A stretch of DNA of 64,000 nt from Flexistipes sp. (GCF_036172515.1 NZ_JAXKVW010000001.1:186001-250000), one strand, 5' to 3'; shown: positions 50,685 to 61,761, numbered from the stretch's first letter. Notes: generated by a model not told the origin, from the sequence alone. A program made the numbers and translations.

Positions 50685-51839
50685 TTACCTTCCAAAATCT
50701 TTTGATATTTTCATTGCATTTTCTCTGACTACATTATCCAATGAAACAATTTCGTCAATGTTTGAGATATCCCGCGGCTCAAAAAGTTCTAATGTATTTC
50801 TTATCACCCGATGTATGTCAGTAAACTTAATTGAACCGCTTAAAAAAGTATCAACAGCTATTTCGTTAGCAGCATTCATTGCAATCATGAGGCTGTTTTT
50901 CCCTTCCTTTAAAACGTCCAAAGCAACTTCAAAACAAGGGTATTTCTTCTTATCCGGCTTGAAAAATGTTAATCCGTTCAAAATTTGCGGAGTTAACGGT
51001 TCAGCCCCCCAGTCCAATCTGTCTGGAAATCCAAGTGCATAGGAAATAGGTGTTTTCATATCAGGCAGTCCTATCTGTGCCAGGTTGCTGCCGTCTATAA
51101 AAGATACAATTGAGTGAAATATGCTCTGTGGGTGGACGAAAACATCAAGTTTTTCCGGTGCTATATTAAAAAGATAATGTGCCTCAATGAGTTCAAGGCC
51201 TTTATTCATCATGGTAGCAGAGTCAACCGTGATCTTATTGCCCATACTCCAGTTGGGATGCTTTAATGTTTCGTTAATATTTACAAAATCCATTGAGTCA
51301 GAAGGTCGATATCTAAAGGGACCACCGCTTGCAGTAAGTATAACTTTATCAACAAAATTTTTATCGTGTCCTTTTAAACACTGATAAATTGCTGAATGCT
51401 CACTATCAACAGGTATTATTGAGGCATTGGCTTTTTCTGCGGTCTGAATCATTGTCCTGCCAGCTGTCACTATAGACTCTTTGTTGGCGAGTGCAACATC
51501 CACACCATTTTTTAGCGCAGTGTACGTTGGCATAATGCCGGCAAAACCGACAGCAGCGGATAATACAATATCCAGTTCTCCGGACAACTCGGAAATTAAT
51601 GTTGTCAGGGAGTGTGTGCCATACAGAATTTTTGTCTCGGTTAAGCCCTCAGGAATAGTTTTATCTCCTGTAATAACTGCATATTCAGGTCTAAGAAGGG
51701 AAATCAGGTCCAATAACTCGTTTACATTGTTGTGGCAGGATAAAAACTTGACATTAAAAAATTCACTGTGCTTATAAATAATTTCTGCGGCCTGGATGCC
51801 GATTGAACCGGTTGCCCCTATTATTCCGATATTCTTCAT
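50685..51839 (-). CDS. dxr: 1-deoxy-D-xylulose-5-phosphate reductoisomerase
   Basis: Second step of the MEP isoprenoid pathway, NADPH-dependent. The 384 residues begin [18 protein letters not shown]; later come [22 protein letters not shown], the loop [32 protein letters not shown] and HPQSIFHS, with all metal and substrate residues intact. Its ATG overlaps the cdsA stop by 4 bases. The neighbouring uppS consumes the isoprenoid made by this pathway. Confidence 0.97.
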   Translation of the reverse strand: MKNIGIIGATGSIGIQAAEIIYKHSEFFNVKFLSCHNNVNELLDLISLLRPEYAVITGDKTIPEGLTETKILYGTHSLTTLISELSGELDIVLSAAVGFAGIMPTYTALKNGVDVALANKESIVTAGRTMIQTAEKANASIIPVDSEHSAIYQCLKGHDKNFVDKVILTASGGPFRYRPSDSMDFVNINETLKHPNWSMGNKITVDSATMMNKGLELIEAHYLFNIAPEKLDVFVHPQSIFHSIVSFIDGSNLAQIGLPDMKTPISYALGFPDRLDWGAEPLTPQILNGLTFFKPDKKKYPCFEVALDVLKEGKNSLMIAMNAANEIAVDTFLSGSIKFTDIHRVIRNTLELFEPRDISNIDEIVSLDNVVRENAMKISKDFGR

Positions 51840-52636
51840 AATTTGGTTACCAGTGTTAAATAGAAATAAAGCACCGGAGCAGCGAATATCAGAGAATCCA
51901 GCCTGTCCAGCATCCCTCCGTGGCCGGGAAAAAGATTCCCGCTGTCCTTAACGCCGGCGCGCCGCTTAAACATGGATTCGATTAGGTCACCAATTGAGCC
52001 GGATGCTACAATTAGCAGTGCAGTAACTATTGTATGCATTATGTTGAAGAGACCAAAAATATTTGAATAAATTAGCCCACCGATAATGCCGCCCGCAAAA
52101 GCAGCTATCAGGCCTTCGACACTTTTTTTGGGGCTGATTATTTTATAAAGTTTGGTTCTGCCGAATTTTGTCCCGAAAAAATAAGCAAAAGTGTCGCTAA
52201 TCCAGATTATGATCAGGAGGTAGAATATATGATGATAACTGAAATGTCTCAAAAGTTGAATAAAAGAGAGAAAAAAGGGTATATAGAAAACATTCAGCAT
52301 AGTGACAGATACGGTTTTGAAATTGTCATCCAGAGGCTTTGAACCAAAAAGCTTTATAACAAGCGATAGAAAGGAAACAAGAAAAACAGTGAAAAGAAAA
52401 ATGTTAAGATCCTTCATCAGAAATGCAAAAGGGATAAGGAATGCTCCAATAAAGGTCGGGAACCGAAGAAACGATAACCCCGATTTAGTCAATAAAGAAG
52501 AAAACTCTATTGTTGCAATCAGTATAATGACTTCAAGCCCGATAAAAAAAGCGACATCATTAAAGTAAATAATGGCAATAATAATAGGAGGAATGATTAA
52601 TACGGCAGTCAATACTCTCTTTAAAAGATTACTCAA
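51836..52636 (-). CDS. cdsA: phosphatidate cytidylyltransferase
   Basis: Makes CDP-diacylglycerol from CTP and phosphatidic acid at the inner membrane. The 266 residues have about seven to eight hydrophobic helices. Conserved blocks are [30 protein letters not shown] and the CdsA signature [37 protein letters not shown]. uppS precedes it by 14 bases and dxr overlaps its end. Confidence 0.95.
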   Translation of the reverse strand: MSNLLKRVLTAVLIIPPIIIAIIYFNDVAFFIGLEVIILIATIEFSSLLTKSGLSFLRFPTFIGAFLIPFAFLMKDLNIFLFTVFLVSFLSLVIKLFGSKPLDDNFKTVSVTMLNVFYIPFFLSFIQLLRHFSYHHIFYLLIIIWISDTFAYFFGTKFGRTKLYKIISPKKSVEGLIAAFAGGIIGGLIYSNIFGLFNIMHTIVTALLIVASGSIGDLIESMFKRRAGVKDSGNLFPGHGGMLDRLDSLIFAAPVLYFYLTLVTKL

Positions 52637-52650
52637 AAACGCTCCTCATT

Positions 52651-53367
52651 TTATTTGTGTATTTGTTCATCTGTCTTGCCGAAACGCCTAATTCTTGCAG
52701 CATACTCTTCCAAAGCGAGATCGAACTCATCTTCAAAAAAGCCGGGCCACAATGTCTGGGTGAAGTAAAGTTCAGCATATGCAAGCCGCCAAAGCATAAA
52801 ATTGCTTATGCGCTTTTCCCCGCTTGTCCTTATCAACAAATCAACATCCGGTATGTCCGGGTTATATAAATAATTCTCAAAAATTTTATCGGCATCTTCG
52901 AGCTGTAACTTATTGTTTGAATAATCCCGGGCAAATTTAACAGCAGCATCAATTATTTCATGTCTTCCGCCATAGCTGAGGCATAAATTCAAATTAAGGC
53001 CGGTGTTTGAATCTGACAGGTGAAGTGCGTTATCAAGCTTGGCAATGACATTTGCAGGGAGCATATCGGTACGTCCGGAAACGGTCAACTTAATGTTTTC
53101 ATTAATGATATTATTGAGCTCTTTATCAATAAACTCGCTCAATATTTTCATCAGGGCGTTTATTTCTTCAGCAGGTCTCAACCAGTTTTCAGTGGAAAAA
53201 GCGAAAAGAGAAAGATGTTTAATCCCGCATTTTGCAGCATGACTTACAATACGCTTTACAGCCTTTACGCCTTCCCTGTGACCAAAAATCCTCGGCAGAC
53301 CCCTGCGTTTAGCCCATCGGCCGTTGCCATCCATGATGATAGCAACGTGTCGCGGCAAGGACTCCAT
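52651..53367 (-). CDS. uppS: undecaprenyl diphosphate synthase
   Basis: Cis-prenyltransferase that makes the C55 lipid carrier for cell-wall precursors. The 238 residues start with HVAIIMDGNGRWAKRRGLPRIFGHREGVKAV (catalytic Asp in MDGN), then LSLFAFSTENWLRP and the C-terminal RTSGEKRISNFMLWRLAYAELYFT. Its ATG shares a base with the frr stop (TAATG). Confidence 0.96.
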   Translation of the reverse strand: MESLPRHVAIIMDGNGRWAKRRGLPRIFGHREGVKAVKRIVSHAAKCGIKHLSLFAFSTENWLRPAEEINALMKILSEFIDKELNNIINENIKLTVSGRTDMLPANVIAKLDNALHLSDSNTGLNLNLCLSYGGRHEIIDAAVKFARDYSNNKLQLEDADKIFENYLYNPDIPDVDLLIRTSGEKRISNFMLWRLAYAELYFTQTLWPGFFEDEFDLALEEYAARIRRFGKTDEQIHK

Positions 53368-53924
53368 TATATTTGCATTACCTCGTCTTCTTTTTTGCTT
53401 GTAAGCTCATCAATTTTGTCGATATATTCATCCGTTAGATTCTGAATTTGTTCCAAAGCTTTCTTGGCTTCATCTTCAGAGATTTCTTTTTCCTTTTCTA
53501 ATCTTTTTATATCCTCGTTACCGCTTCGACGCTCGTTCCTTATAGCGATTTTGGCTTCTTCCGACATTTTTTTAACCATTTTCATTATCTCTTTACGCCT
53601 CTCTTCAGTAAGCTGAGGGATGGGAACGCGTATGATATTCCCGTCATTGGATGGGTTGAATCCCATGTTGCTCGATTGAATAGCTTTCTCAATTTCAGCA
53701 ATCATATTGGGATCCCACGGCTGAATTGTTACAAGTCTCGCATCCGGCGCCTGCAATGTGGCAACCTGTGAAACCGGAGTCGGAGACCCGTAATAATTCA
53801 CCTTTACATTGTCAAACATAGTAACGGAAGCCCTGCCTGTCCTGACACTTCTCAGCTCATCCCTGTAATGTTCAAGTGTTTTCTTCATTTGTTTTTTTAA
53901 ATCTTTGATTACATCATTATACAT
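53367..53924 (-). CDS. frr: ribosome recycling factor
   Basis: Splits post-termination ribosomes with EF-G. The 185 residues match the family length. Visible are RTGRASVTMFDNVKVNYYGSPTPVSQVA, the IQPWDP block, and NDGNIIRVPIPQLTEERRKE. It lies 4 bases after pyrH. The first residues (MYNDVIKDLKKQMKKTLE) are standard. Confidence 0.97.
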   Translation of the reverse strand: MYNDVIKDLKKQMKKTLEHYRDELRSVRTGRASVTMFDNVKVNYYGSPTPVSQVATLQAPDARLVTIQPWDPNMIAEIEKAIQSSNMGFNPSNDGNIIRVPIPQLTEERRKEIMKMVKKMSEEAKIAIRNERRSGNEDIKRLEKEKEISEDEAKKALEQIQNLTDEYIDKIDELTSKKEDEVMQI

Positions 53925-53928
53925 ATGG

Positions 53929-54642
53929 CTATCCCTCCACCAATGTTCCTATTTTTTCTCCGGTAACAACTCTTTTTAAATTACCTTTACCGAAAAGATC
54001 GAATACTATTATCGGTATGCTGTTGTCCATACACATACTAATAGCAGTTGAATCCATAACCTTCAATCCCTTGTTTAACACATCCAGATATTTTATTGTG
54101 GAATACTTTGTGGCATCCGGATCTTTTACAGGATCGGAGGAATAAACGCCGTCAACCTTTGTTGCCTTCATGACAACTTCGGCATTAATTTCCGATGCCC
54201 TCAGCGTTGCGGCTGTATCTGTTGTAAAATAAGGGTTGCCCGTTCCTCCACCGAAAATAACCACTCTGTCCTTTTCAAGGTGCCTCATGGCTCTCCGCCT
54301 GATAAAGGGTTCAGCAATCTCTCTCATTTCAATAGCCGTTTGAACACGTGTTTGTACGTTTAATGTTTCCAGGGCGTTCTGCAGCGCAAGGGAATTCATT
54401 ATCGTGGCCAGCATCCCCATATAATCAGCCGATACTCTGTCCATATCTTTGGCTGATTCAGATACACCTCGGAAAATGTTGCCTCCGCCTATTACAACAC
54501 CTATTTTTACGCCGAGATTATGAATGCTTTGTATCTCTTCGGCAATGTACTTTACCGTGTCGCCGTCAATACCATAATTCAGCCTGCCCATAAGGGCTTC
54601 GCCGCTGAGTTTTAAAAGAATTCTGTCAAATTTCAGAGACAT
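53929..54642 (-). CDS. pyrH: UMP kinase
   Basis: Phosphorylates UMP to UDP; hexameric. From the ATG at 54640-54642 ([19 protein letters not shown]), with GAGGG five bases ahead, it is 237 residues; the GTG at 54648 would add two. Visible are [11 protein letters not shown], the [15 protein letters not shown] block, [14 protein letters not shown], and [13 protein letters not shown]. Usual upstream neighbours rpsB and tsf are absent. The start overlaps the end of a small membrane protein gene by 17 bases. Confidence 0.96.
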   Translation of the reverse strand: MSLKFDRILLKLSGEALMGRLNYGIDGDTVKYIAEEIQSIHNLGVKIGVVIGGGNIFRGVSESAKDMDRVSADYMGMLATIMNSLALQNALETLNVQTRVQTAIEMREIAEPFIRRRAMRHLEKDRVVIFGGGTGNPYFTTDTAATLRASEINAEVVMKATKVDGVYSSDPVKDPDATKYSTIKYLDVLNKGLKVMDSTAISMCMDNSIPIIVFDLFGKGNLKRVVTGEKIGTLVEG

Positions 54643-54982
54643 TTCCACCCTCTATCGGTTCTATTTGCTCAATTTTATGTTTAAATATAATGTTTTTTTT
54701 CAATAAAGGTATGCTCACATTATCAGAATACTGAACGGTGTAAGAGGTTGCTTTTCCTAAATCCTCTATTTTTATAGCATTTTTCCCGAGTGTTATATTC
54801 AGATCATGAGCCTGCTCTTTGATACTGTCGGTCAGTGCTTTTCGTGAAATCTTTTCGTCATTACTTATAATTTCAAGTGTAGCGGATTTGAATATGTAAT
54901 ATTTTATCCAAGGTAGCGTCAGGATAAAAGCAAGGTAGATGAAAATGACAATGACTGCTATTTTTATAATCCTAAATATCAT
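54626..54982 (-). CDS. small single-pass membrane protein, possibly DUF4845-like
   Basis: Its 118 residues have one N-terminal membrane helix (about 4-25) and a basic-acidic mixed soluble part. The pattern after the helix ([13 protein letters not shown], then [13 protein letters not shown], then [25 protein letters not shown]) resembles DUF4845 proteins, which sit next to lepB in proteobacteria; lepB is the next gene upstream here too. That is a weak, position-supported guess. Its end overlaps pyrH, so the two are coupled. Confidence 0.65.
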   Translation of the reverse strand: MIFRIIKIAVIVIFIYLAFILTLPWIKYYIFKSATLEIISNDEKISRKALTDSIKEQAHDLNITLGKNAIKIEDLGKATSYTVQYSDNVSIPLLKKNIIFKHKIEQIEPIEGGNVSEI

Positions 54983-55139
54983 TGGCTTTTCCTGTGAAAA
55001 TGTTTTTTAAATCGGGATTAAATGTAACTTTGTCCAATCCTGATATATGATTCCGCCTAAACATATATCATAAGTATTACAGACTCAGTACCACTGTCTG
55101 CCTTATATTTTTAATTATAGCATTAAAATAAAAAATTTT

Positions 55140-55724
55140 TCAATTAATAAGATTTAGAATTCTGTTAAATCGGATATCAATACCGTCTCTTGTATCCCAT
55201 GACCAGTATATGATAAAAGCTTCACCCTTTATCATATCTCTGGAAACAAATCCCCAGTACCTTCCGTCAAAGCTGGAGTCTCTGTTATCACCCATGACAA
55301 AATATTTCCCTTCAGGGACAGTAAAATTTTCTGTGTGAAATCTGTTCCCCAAAAAAGTGCTTAGCTGACTTGAGTCTGTATATCGTGCGTACTTTTCTTT
55401 CAAAAGGTGCCCGTTCCGATACACGTTCTTACCGTCCAGTCTGATTTCATCACCTGGTGTGCCGATAACCCTTTTGATAAAATCTTTGGACGGGTCAAGG
55501 GGGTATTCAAAAACAATTATATCTTTGTAATCAGGCTTACTGAAAGAATACGCCAACTTATTGACCAAAATATGATCACCTATTAAAAGTGTGTTGAGCA
55601 TAGAGCCGGAGGGTATTTTGTACGCCTGTACAAAAAAAGCTCTTATGATCATTGCAATTACAAAAGCTACAATAATTGAATCAAAGGTATCTCTGAATTT
55701 ACTTTTATGTTCTTTTTCTGCCAT
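55140..55724 (-). CDS. lepB: signal peptidase I
   Basis: Inner-membrane Ser/Lys protease that removes signal peptides. I start at the ATG 55722-55724 (MAEKEHKSKF) because GAGG lies 7 bases ahead; a GTG reading four residues longer abuts the lepA stop. The 194 residues have one membrane helix (about 15-32), the catalytic Ser in KIPSGSMLNTLLIGD, the general-base Lys in DFIKRVIGTPGDEI, and the end GDNRDSSFDGRYWGFV. The single-helix form is the standard bacterial type outside gamma-proteobacteria. Confidence 0.95.
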   Translation of the reverse strand: MAEKEHKSKFRDTFDSIIVAFVIAMIIRAFFVQAYKIPSGSMLNTLLIGDHILVNKLAYSFSKPDYKDIIVFEYPLDPSKDFIKRVIGTPGDEIRLDGKNVYRNGHLLKEKYARYTDSSQLSTFLGNRFHTENFTVPEGKYFVMGDNRDSSFDGRYWGFVSRDMIKGEAFIIYWSWDTRDGIDIRFNRILNLIN

Positions 55725-55735
55725 ATTTTTCCTCA

Positions 55736-57541
55736 CTAACTGTCATCGCCGATCTTTAAAATTGCAAGGAAAGCATCCTGAGGGACATCAACTTTACCTA
55801 CTCGTTTCATGCGCCTTTTGCCTTCCTTCTGCTTTTCAAGCAGTTTTTTCTTACGGGTGATGTCACCTCCGTAACATTTGGCCGTAACGTTTTTACGGTA
55901 AGCCTTTACAGTTGAACGGGCTATAATTTTATTACCCAGAGCCGCCTGTATTGCAACATCGAACATCTGTCTCGGTATTACTTCTTTTAATTTTTCCACG
56001 AGTTCCTTACCTTTGTAATAAGCCTGATCTCTGTGTACAATTATGCTTAATGCGTCCACAGGCTCTTTATTGATAAGAATATCCAGTTTTACCATATCCG
56101 ATTCTTTGTAACCCGCCGGCTCATAATCAAATGAAGCGTATCCTTTCGATGATGATTTCAGTTTATCGTAAAAATCCATGACAACTTCTGCCAGAGGAAT
56201 GTCGTATTCAAGAATGACTCTTGTCTCAGAGAGAAAATTCATGTTTTTCTGGATGCCTCTTCTGTGCTGTAAAAGCTGAATCACCGGCCCCACAAAGTCG
56301 CTGGGTAGTATTATTGTTGCTCTTATAAACGGCTCTTCTATCTTTTCAATTTCCGTAACCTCCGGCAGATCAACCGGACTGTCCACTTCAACCATTTCTC
56401 CGTCTTTTTTGAAAACATGGTAAACAACGGTGGGGGCAGTTGTTATAAGATTGAGATCGTATTCCCTTTCAAGCCTTTCCTGTATAATTTCCATGTGCAG
56501 CAAACCTAAAAATCCGCATCTGAAACCAAAGCCCAGAGCGACTGAATTTTCAGGTTCGAATGTTATTGAGCTGTCGTTTAAAATCAGCTTTTCCAGAGCA
56601 TCTCTCAAGTCGTCATAATCTTTTGTATCAACTGGATAAATCCCGCAAAAAACAACAGGTTTCACATCTTTAAACCCCGGCAGTAAGTCGGTTGCAGGAT
56701 TACTTACCAGTGTTATAGTATCCCCTATTTTTACATCTTTCAGCCTTTTCACTCCGGCCATAATAAAACCAACTTCCCCGGAATAAAGTTCTTCCTCGAA
56801 AATAGGCAGAGGATTAAACACCCCTATTTTGTCCACTTCATACTCTCTACCCGTCGCTAAAAATTTAATGCTGTCGCCTACCCTGATATTGCCGTCATAC
56901 AGCCTCACAAGTATTATTACACCCTGATAGGGGTCGTACCAGGAATCAAAGACAAGGGCTTTGGTGGGTTTTGTTCCGTCACCTGAAGGTGGAGGTATCT
57001 TTTTAACAATTGCCTCCATTATCTCTTTTGTCCCTATATTGTCTTTTGCGCTGGCAGGGATTGCTTCGGAGGCATCTAAACCTATAAAGTCCTCTATCTC
57101 TTTTTTTACCTTTTCCGGCTCAGCGCTGGGCAGGTCGATTTTGTTTATTACGGGTATAAGCTCAAGCCCCTGGTCCACTGCCATATAGACATTGGCAATT
57201 GTTTGTGCTTCCACTCCCTGGGAAGCGTCCACCACAATTAAAGCACCTTCACATGCTGCAAGACTTCTCGATACTTCATAAGTAAAATCCACGTGCCCCG
57301 GCGTGTCTATGAGGTTCAGCTGATAAATGCTGCCATCATCAGCTTTGTAATGCAGCCTGACTGTCTGTGCCTTGATTGTTATTCCTCTTTCCCTTTCTAT
57401 ATCCATGCGATCAAGATACTGTTCTTTCATCAAACGCTTTTCCAATGCACCAGTATGCTCTATCAGACGGTCAGCCAGGGTAGACTTACCGTGGTCTATA
57501 TGTGCAATAATTGAAAAATTTCGTATAAACTTTTTATCCAT
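55736..57541 (-). CDS. lepA: elongation factor 4 (LepA)
   Basis: Ribosome-associated GTPase. The 601 residues match LepA exactly in length. Visible are G1 [14 protein letters not shown], switch [12 protein letters not shown]3 DTPGHVDF, G4 NKIDLPSA, the domain IV signature [13 protein letters not shown] and the LepA-specific C-terminal part ([26 protein letters not shown]-like). It sits between ugd and lepB; the lepA-lepB pairing is very common. Confidence 0.98.
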   Translation of the reverse strand: MDKKFIRNFSIIAHIDHGKSTLADRLIEHTGALEKRLMKEQYLDRMDIERERGITIKAQTVRLHYKADDGSIYQLNLIDTPGHVDFTYEVSRSLAACEGALIVVDASQGVEAQTIANVYMAVDQGLELIPVINKIDLPSAEPEKVKKEIEDFIGLDASEAIPASAKDNIGTKEIMEAIVKKIPPPSGDGTKPTKALVFDSWYDPYQGVIILVRLYDGNIRVGDSIKFLATGREYEVDKIGVFNPLPIFEEELYSGEVGFIMAGVKRLKDVKIGDTITLVSNPATDLLPGFKDVKPVVFCGIYPVDTKDYDDLRDALEKLILNDSSITFEPENSVALGFGFRCGFLGLLHMEIIQERLEREYDLNLITTAPTVVYHVFKKDGEMVEVDSPVDLPEVTEIEKIEEPFIRATIILPSDFVGPVIQLLQHRRGIQKNMNFLSETRVILEYDIPLAEVVMDFYDKLKSSSKGYASFDYEPAGYKESDMVKLDILINKEPVDALSIIVHRDQAYYKGKELVEKLKEVIPRQMFDVAIQAALGNKIIARSTVKAYRKNVTAKCYGGDITRKKKLLEKQKEGKRRMKRVGKVDVPQDAFLAILKIGDDS

Positions 57542-57551
57542 AAAACTTAAA

Positions 57552-58877
57552 TTAACCCCGCCCTACACTCGTGTATTTAAATCCGAGTTTATGCATTTTT
57601 TCCGGCTCATAAATATTCCTTAAATCAGCCAGGTAGTGCTTTTTCATCAAATTTTTTATTCTTTGCATGTCAAGCTTTCTGAACTGGTTCCACTCAGTCA
57701 GTATTACAAGACAATCCGCACCCTCAACAGCGGAATACTCATCTTCACAGTAGTTTATTGAATTGCCGAAAATCTTCTTGGCATTATCGGTAGCAATGGG
57801 ATCAAATGCTTTAATTTTGCCCTTTTTGCTGACTATTTCGTTAATTATTGTAATAGACGGGGATTCCCGCATATCATCGGTATTAGGCTTGAAAGATAAG
57901 CCCAAAACCCCGATGGTAAGATTTTCAAAAGCATTTTCCTTTGTATGATCAACTTCAAGCAGTTGGGCAATTTTTTCAACCATTTTGAATTTCTGCTGCT
58001 CATTAACCTTAATGGTGGTGTTAATAAGATTGAAATCATATCCGTACTCTTTTGCAATATAAGCCAAGGCCTGGGTGTCTTTAGGGAAACAGGAGCCCCC
58101 ATAGCCGGGACCGGGGTGCAGAAATTTAGGGCTAATCCTGCCGTCCATTCCCATTGCTTTAGCGACTTTATGCACATCAGCTCCGGCAAGATCGCAGAGA
58201 TTCGCGATTTCATTAATATAAGTGATTTTTAAAGCCAGAAAAGCATTTGATGCATATTTTATCATCTCCGCTGTCTCGATGTTTGTAATAACAAAAGGTG
58301 CTTCATTCAGATAGTGGGCACTGTAAACATCTTTCATAATGGCAACAGCTTCTTCACTCTCTGCACCTATGACTATCCTGTCAGGTTTCATAAAGTCGTG
58401 AACAGCAGCGCCCTCTCTTAAAAATTCCGGGTTACTGACCACATCAAATCTTTTGCTCTCCCCGGCGACATCTCTGATTATTTTTTTAACATGCTGGCCT
58501 GTTCCAACAGGTACGGTACTTTTGTCCACAACCACTTTATATCCGTTTAGGTTTTCTGCAATTTTGCGTGCAACATTCTCTACAAATGTTAAGTCGGCTG
58601 ACCCGTTTTCTTTTGGTGGTGTTCCAACTGCTATAAAAACCACCAGATTGTTTTTTATTGTTTCATCGATGTCTGTGGTGAATTTGAGCCTCTCTTCCTT
58701 TACATTTTTTTCTATTATCGGCTCTAATCCCGGCTCATAAATGGGTATTTCCCCGTTATTTAACTTATCTATTTTTTCCTTGTCTATGTCCACACAAGTG
58801 ACATACATACCGTATTCTGCCAGGCATGAGCCCGTCACCAGCCCGACATAACCTGTTCCAATTACAGCAACTCTCAT
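57552..58877 (-). CDS. ugd: UDP-glucose 6-dehydrogenase
   Basis: Oxidises UDP-glucose to UDP-glucuronate using two NAD+. The 441 residues begin [22 protein letters not shown]; later come the helix [42 protein letters not shown], and the catalytic Cys in [21 protein letters not shown]-mannose dehydrogenase is less likely because of the overall match to the UDP-glucose type. The product serves surface polysaccharide or lipid A modification. It is 10 bases upstream of lepA. Confidence 0.95.
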   Translation of the reverse strand: MRVAVIGTGYVGLVTGSCLAEYGMYVTCVDIDKEKIDKLNNGEIPIYEPGLEPIIEKNVKEERLKFTTDIDETIKNNLVVFIAVGTPPKENGSADLTFVENVARKIAENLNGYKVVVDKSTVPVGTGQHVKKIIRDVAGESKRFDVVSNPEFLREGAAVHDFMKPDRIVIGAESEEAVAIMKDVYSAHYLNEAPFVITNIETAEMIKYASNAFLALKITYINEIANLCDLAGADVHKVAKAMGMDGRISPKFLHPGPGYGGSCFPKDTQALAYIAKEYGYDFNLINTTIKVNEQQKFKMVEKIAQLLEVDHTKENAFENLTIGVLGLSFKPNTDDMRESPSITIINEIVSKKGKIKAFDPIATDNAKKIFGNSINYCEDEYSAVEGADCLVILTEWNQFRKLDMQRIKNLMKKHYLADLRNIYEPEKMHKLGFKYTSVGRG

Positions 58878-59184
58878 CTTTTACTCCTGAATACCAATGT
58901 TTAAAAGCTGCTTTGTTTTATATTAAAGCTGATTCTTTTTCAAGAATTAGTTTATCTGCCAACCGTGCATACAACTTTATAAATTTCCTTAACCTCAACC
59001 ACCTCAAAATACCTTTAACCACCGCTCTTTCAACCATCAATAATTTATATTATTACTTGCAGCTAAATTTTAATTTAGTATATTTATACTTTAGTTTTAA
59101 ACGACGCAGACTCAGCTTTAACTTGAATTTTTTGTCAAATATATTTATAGTGCCGGAGTTTCAGCCGCAGGAATCGGAGGTAAT
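58878..59184. other. intergenic gap between ugd and korD
   Basis: A 307-base AT-rich stretch separating divergent genes. It holds the korD promoter (59123-59151) and ribosome site. No repeat element, RNA gene or protein-coding frame I would support is seen in the rest. Confidence 0.6.
59123..59151 (+). promoter_or_regulatory. sigma-70 promoter of korDABC
   Basis: TTGAAT (59123-59128), 17 bases, TATAGT (59146-59151). Transcription would start near 59158, 27 bases before the korD ATG. Confidence 0.65.
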
Positions 59185-59415
59185 ATGAAAAAGGTTAACA
59201 TAAATACTGAAAAATGCAAAGGGTGCGGACTATGTATAGATGTCTGCCCAAAAAATATTTTACAATTTTCAAACAGATTTAATGAGGCAGGCTATAATTA
59301 TGTCGAATGCATAGACGATGAAAGCTGCATAGTTTGTAAAAGCTGCGCTGTCGTGTGTCCTGATCTGGTTTTTACACTTAACAAGCCTGCAAAGCAAGGA
59401 GCTGGAAATGGCTGA
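59185..59415 (+). CDS. korD: 2-oxoacid:ferredoxin oxidoreductase delta subunit (ferredoxin)
   Basis: A 76-residue dicluster ferredoxin, with C-X2-C-X2-C-X3-C motifs CKGCGLCIDVCPK and CIVCKSCAVVCPD. It carries electrons from the KorAB catalytic core to free ferredoxin. It leads the operon and overlaps korA by 8 bases. Ribosome site GGAGGT. Confidence 0.93.
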   Translation: MKKVNINTEKCKGCGLCIDVCPKNILQFSNRFNEAGYNYVECIDDESCIVCKSCAVVCPDLVFTLNKPAKQGAGNG

Positions 59416-60457
59416 AAAAATACTCATGAAAGGTAATGAAGCAATAGCTGAAGCTGCCGTAAGAGCTGGGTTAAAAGGATACTTTGGTTATCCCATAACC
59501 CCTCAGAATGAAATAACGGCATATATGTCTGCAAGGATGCCCGATCTTGAAAGAGCTTTTGTGCAGGCAGAAAGTGAAGTAGCAGCTATAAATATGGTTT
59601 ACGGAGCAGCATCAACCGGTGAGCGTTGTATGACTACGTCATCAAGCCCCGGTATAGCTCTTATGCAGGAAGGTATTTCCTACATGTGTGGAGCAGAAGT
59701 TCCTGCTGTTATTGTGAATATTACCAGAGGCGGCCCAGGACTGGGAAATATCGGCCCTAGTCAGTGCGATTACAATCAGGCCACACGGGGCGGCGGTAAC
59801 GGTGATTATGACCTGATTGTTTACGCTCCTCATACAGTACAGGAGGCTGTGGATTTGACATACAGATCCTTTGAGATATCCGAAAAATACAGAAACCCTG
59901 TAATAATTCTGGGTGACGGTGCATTGGGACAGATGGCGGAAACGGTTATTTTACCGCCATTTAAGGAAAAAGGAAAAACTGATGAAGGCTGGGAGTTAAC
60001 CGGCGCAAAATCAAGGGACCCACGCTCTGTTAAATCGTTAAGACTGGCCGAGGGTACACTGCTGGAGCACAACCTTCATTTGGAAAATAAGTTTAAACTT
60101 ATAAGCAGAAATGAAACAGAGTACAGTTACGAGGAAGGCGCATATGATGTCCTTGTGGTGGCTTTTGGAACAGCTGCAAGGGTTGCCAAAACAGCTCTGA
60201 AAAATTTTAAAGAAAAGGGGCATAATGTTGGACTGTTCAGACCTGTGACTGTTCATCCATTCCCATATGAAGAGCTCAAAAAAGCTGCATCCCAATCGAA
60301 AAAAATACTGGTTGTTGAAATGAACAGAGGGCAGATGCTTTTTGACGTAAGATTATCTGTTCAGAATGATGAGAAGATAGATTTTGCAGGCAAGCCGGGC
60401 GGGGAAACATTCAGCCCTGAGGAAATTGAAAATAAAATACTTTCCTGCCTGAAATAA
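59408..60457 (+). CDS. korA: 2-oxoglutarate (2-oxoacid):ferredoxin oxidoreductase alpha subunit
   Basis: Binds the substrate and part of thiamine diphosphate. The 349 residues contain GNEAIAEAAVRAGLKGYFGYPITPQNEI, ESEVAAINMVYGAASTGERCMTTSSSPGIALMQEG and GPGLGNIGPSQCDYNQ, hallmarks of the PorA/KorA group. It lacks a fused gamma domain. With KorB, KorC and KorD it reversibly converts 2-oxoglutarate to succinyl-CoA and CO2, as in the oxidative or reductive TCA cycle of anaerobes. A different 2-oxoacid substrate (e.g. 2-oxoisovalerate, VorA) is the main alternative. Confidence 0.88.
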   Translation: MAEKILMKGNEAIAEAAVRAGLKGYFGYPITPQNEITAYMSARMPDLERAFVQAESEVAAINMVYGAASTGERCMTTSSSPGIALMQEGISYMCGAEVPAVIVNITRGGPGLGNIGPSQCDYNQATRGGGNGDYDLIVYAPHTVQEAVDLTYRSFEISEKYRNPVIILGDGALGQMAETVILPPFKEKGKTDEGWELTGAKSRDPRSVKSLRLAEGTLLEHNLHLENKFKLISRNETEYSYEEGAYDVLVVAFGTAARVAKTALKNFKEKGHNVGLFRPVTVHPFPYEELKKAASQSKKILVVEMNRGQMLFDVRLSVQNDEKIDFAGKPGGETFSPEEIENKILSCLK

Positions 60458-60466
60458 GGAGGCGTT

Positions 60467-61213
60467 ATGACAGTTGCTTTTAAGAAGCCTGAAAGTCTTC
60501 TTGATGCGAAGACAATATACTGCCCGGGATGCGGGCATGGTGTAATACATAGACTGGTTGGCGAAACTCTGGACGAGCTTGATCTCAGGGAAAAAACAGT
60601 CGGAGTTGCACCGGTTGGCTGTGCGGTTCTGCTTTACGACTATTTCAATACGGATATCATTGAAGCTCCCCACGGAAGGGCTCCGGCCCTTGCCACAGGA
60701 ATTAAAAGGGTGAAAAGTGATTTGACTGTTTTCAGCTATCAGGGAGACGGAGACCTTGCATCCATAGGCATGGGTGAAATAATGCATGCGGCCGGAAGAG
60801 GTGAAAATATAACGATTATTTTTGTAAATAACGCCAATTACGGCATGACGGGCGGGCAGATGGCACCAACGACATTGCCCGAACAGGTTACAACAACAAC
60901 ACCGAAAGGAAGAAAGACAGCTACTGACGGGTTCCCCTTTAAAATGGCTGAGCTTATAGCTGGTCTTGATGCCCCTGTTTTTTCAGCAAGGGTGAAGATA
61001 ACTGACCCGAAAAATATTAACAAAGCTAAAAAAGCTATTAAATATGCCTTTGGTCTTCAAAAGGAAAACAAAGGGTTTTCTTTTGTTGAAATACTTTCTG
61101 CATGTCCCACTAACTGGGGTAAAACACCTGCTGAAGCCGTTAGGTGGGTGGGCGATGCTATGGAAAGTTATTACCCGCTCGGAGTATTTAAAGATATCGG
61201 GGGAGAAGAATAA
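60467..61213 (+). CDS. korB: 2-oxoglutarate (2-oxoacid):ferredoxin oxidoreductase beta subunit
   Basis: Thiamine diphosphate and [4Fe-4S]-binding subunit. The 248 residues include YCPGCGHGVIHRLVGE (a cluster-type Cys pair), APHGRAPALATGIKRV, the diphosphate motif GDGDLASIGMGE-like (QGDGDLASIG) and NNANYGMTGGQMAPTT. The last is shared with KorB and VorB. It is followed by korC with a TAATG overlap. Confidence 0.9.
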   Translation: MTVAFKKPESLLDAKTIYCPGCGHGVIHRLVGETLDELDLREKTVGVAPVGCAVLLYDYFNTDIIEAPHGRAPALATGIKRVKSDLTVFSYQGDGDLASIGMGEIMHAAGRGENITIIFVNNANYGMTGGQMAPTTLPEQVTTTTPKGRKTATDGFPFKMAELIAGLDAPVFSARVKITDPKNINKAKKAIKYAFGLQKENKGFSFVEILSACPTNWGKTPAEAVRWVGDAMESYYPLGVFKDIGGEE

Positions 61214-61758
61214 TGTATTTTGACTGTATAATGGCCGGTCACGGCGGACAGGGGATATTGAGTGCGGGTATGATTCTGGCACATATGGCAGTTCACAGCG
61301 ACCTGCATGTGACATGGTTTCCGTCTTACGGAGCCGAACAGAGGGGCGGAACGGCAAACTGTGCTGTTGTGATTTCCAGTGAGGAAATAGGCTCTCCGAT
61401 AATATCCAATCCTCTTTACGGACTTATTATGAACTACCCTTCTCTTGTTAAGTTTCAACCTAAATTCAAAAAAAACGCCAAAGCGGTGGTTGACTTATCT
61501 CTGGTTTCGGAAGAATATTTAACCAGAGAGGATGTTACCTTTTATGGAATAAATGCTACTAAAACTGCTAATGAGCTGGGCAGTCCGAAAATTTCAAATA
61601 TGGTGATGATAGGAGGTCTTTTGAAGGTCTCAAAGCTTTTTGATATTGATGTTGCCAAAGATATGCTGAAAAGTGCATTGAGCAAAAGACATCATGATCT
61701 TCTTCCGCTAAACAGGGAAGCCCTCCAGAAAGGTTTTGACGGTATAAAAGAGGTGTAG
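61213..61758 (+). CDS. korC: 2-oxoglutarate (2-oxoacid):ferredoxin oxidoreductase gamma subunit
   Basis: A 181-residue subunit with GHGGQGILSAGMILAHMAV and SYGAEQRGGTANCAVVIS, the standard gamma-subunit motifs. It completes the four-subunit set encoded in the order delta-alpha-beta-gamma. The acylphosphatase gene follows after 3 bases and is probably co-transcribed. Confidence 0.92.
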   Translation: MYFDCIMAGHGGQGILSAGMILAHMAVHSDLHVTWFPSYGAEQRGGTANCAVVISSEEIGSPIISNPLYGLIMNYPSLVKFQPKFKKNAKAVVDLSLVSEEYLTREDVTFYGINATKTANELGSPKISNMVMIGGLLKVSKLFDIDVAKDMLKSALSKRHHDLLPLNREALQKGFDGIKEV

Positions 61759-61761
61759 TTC

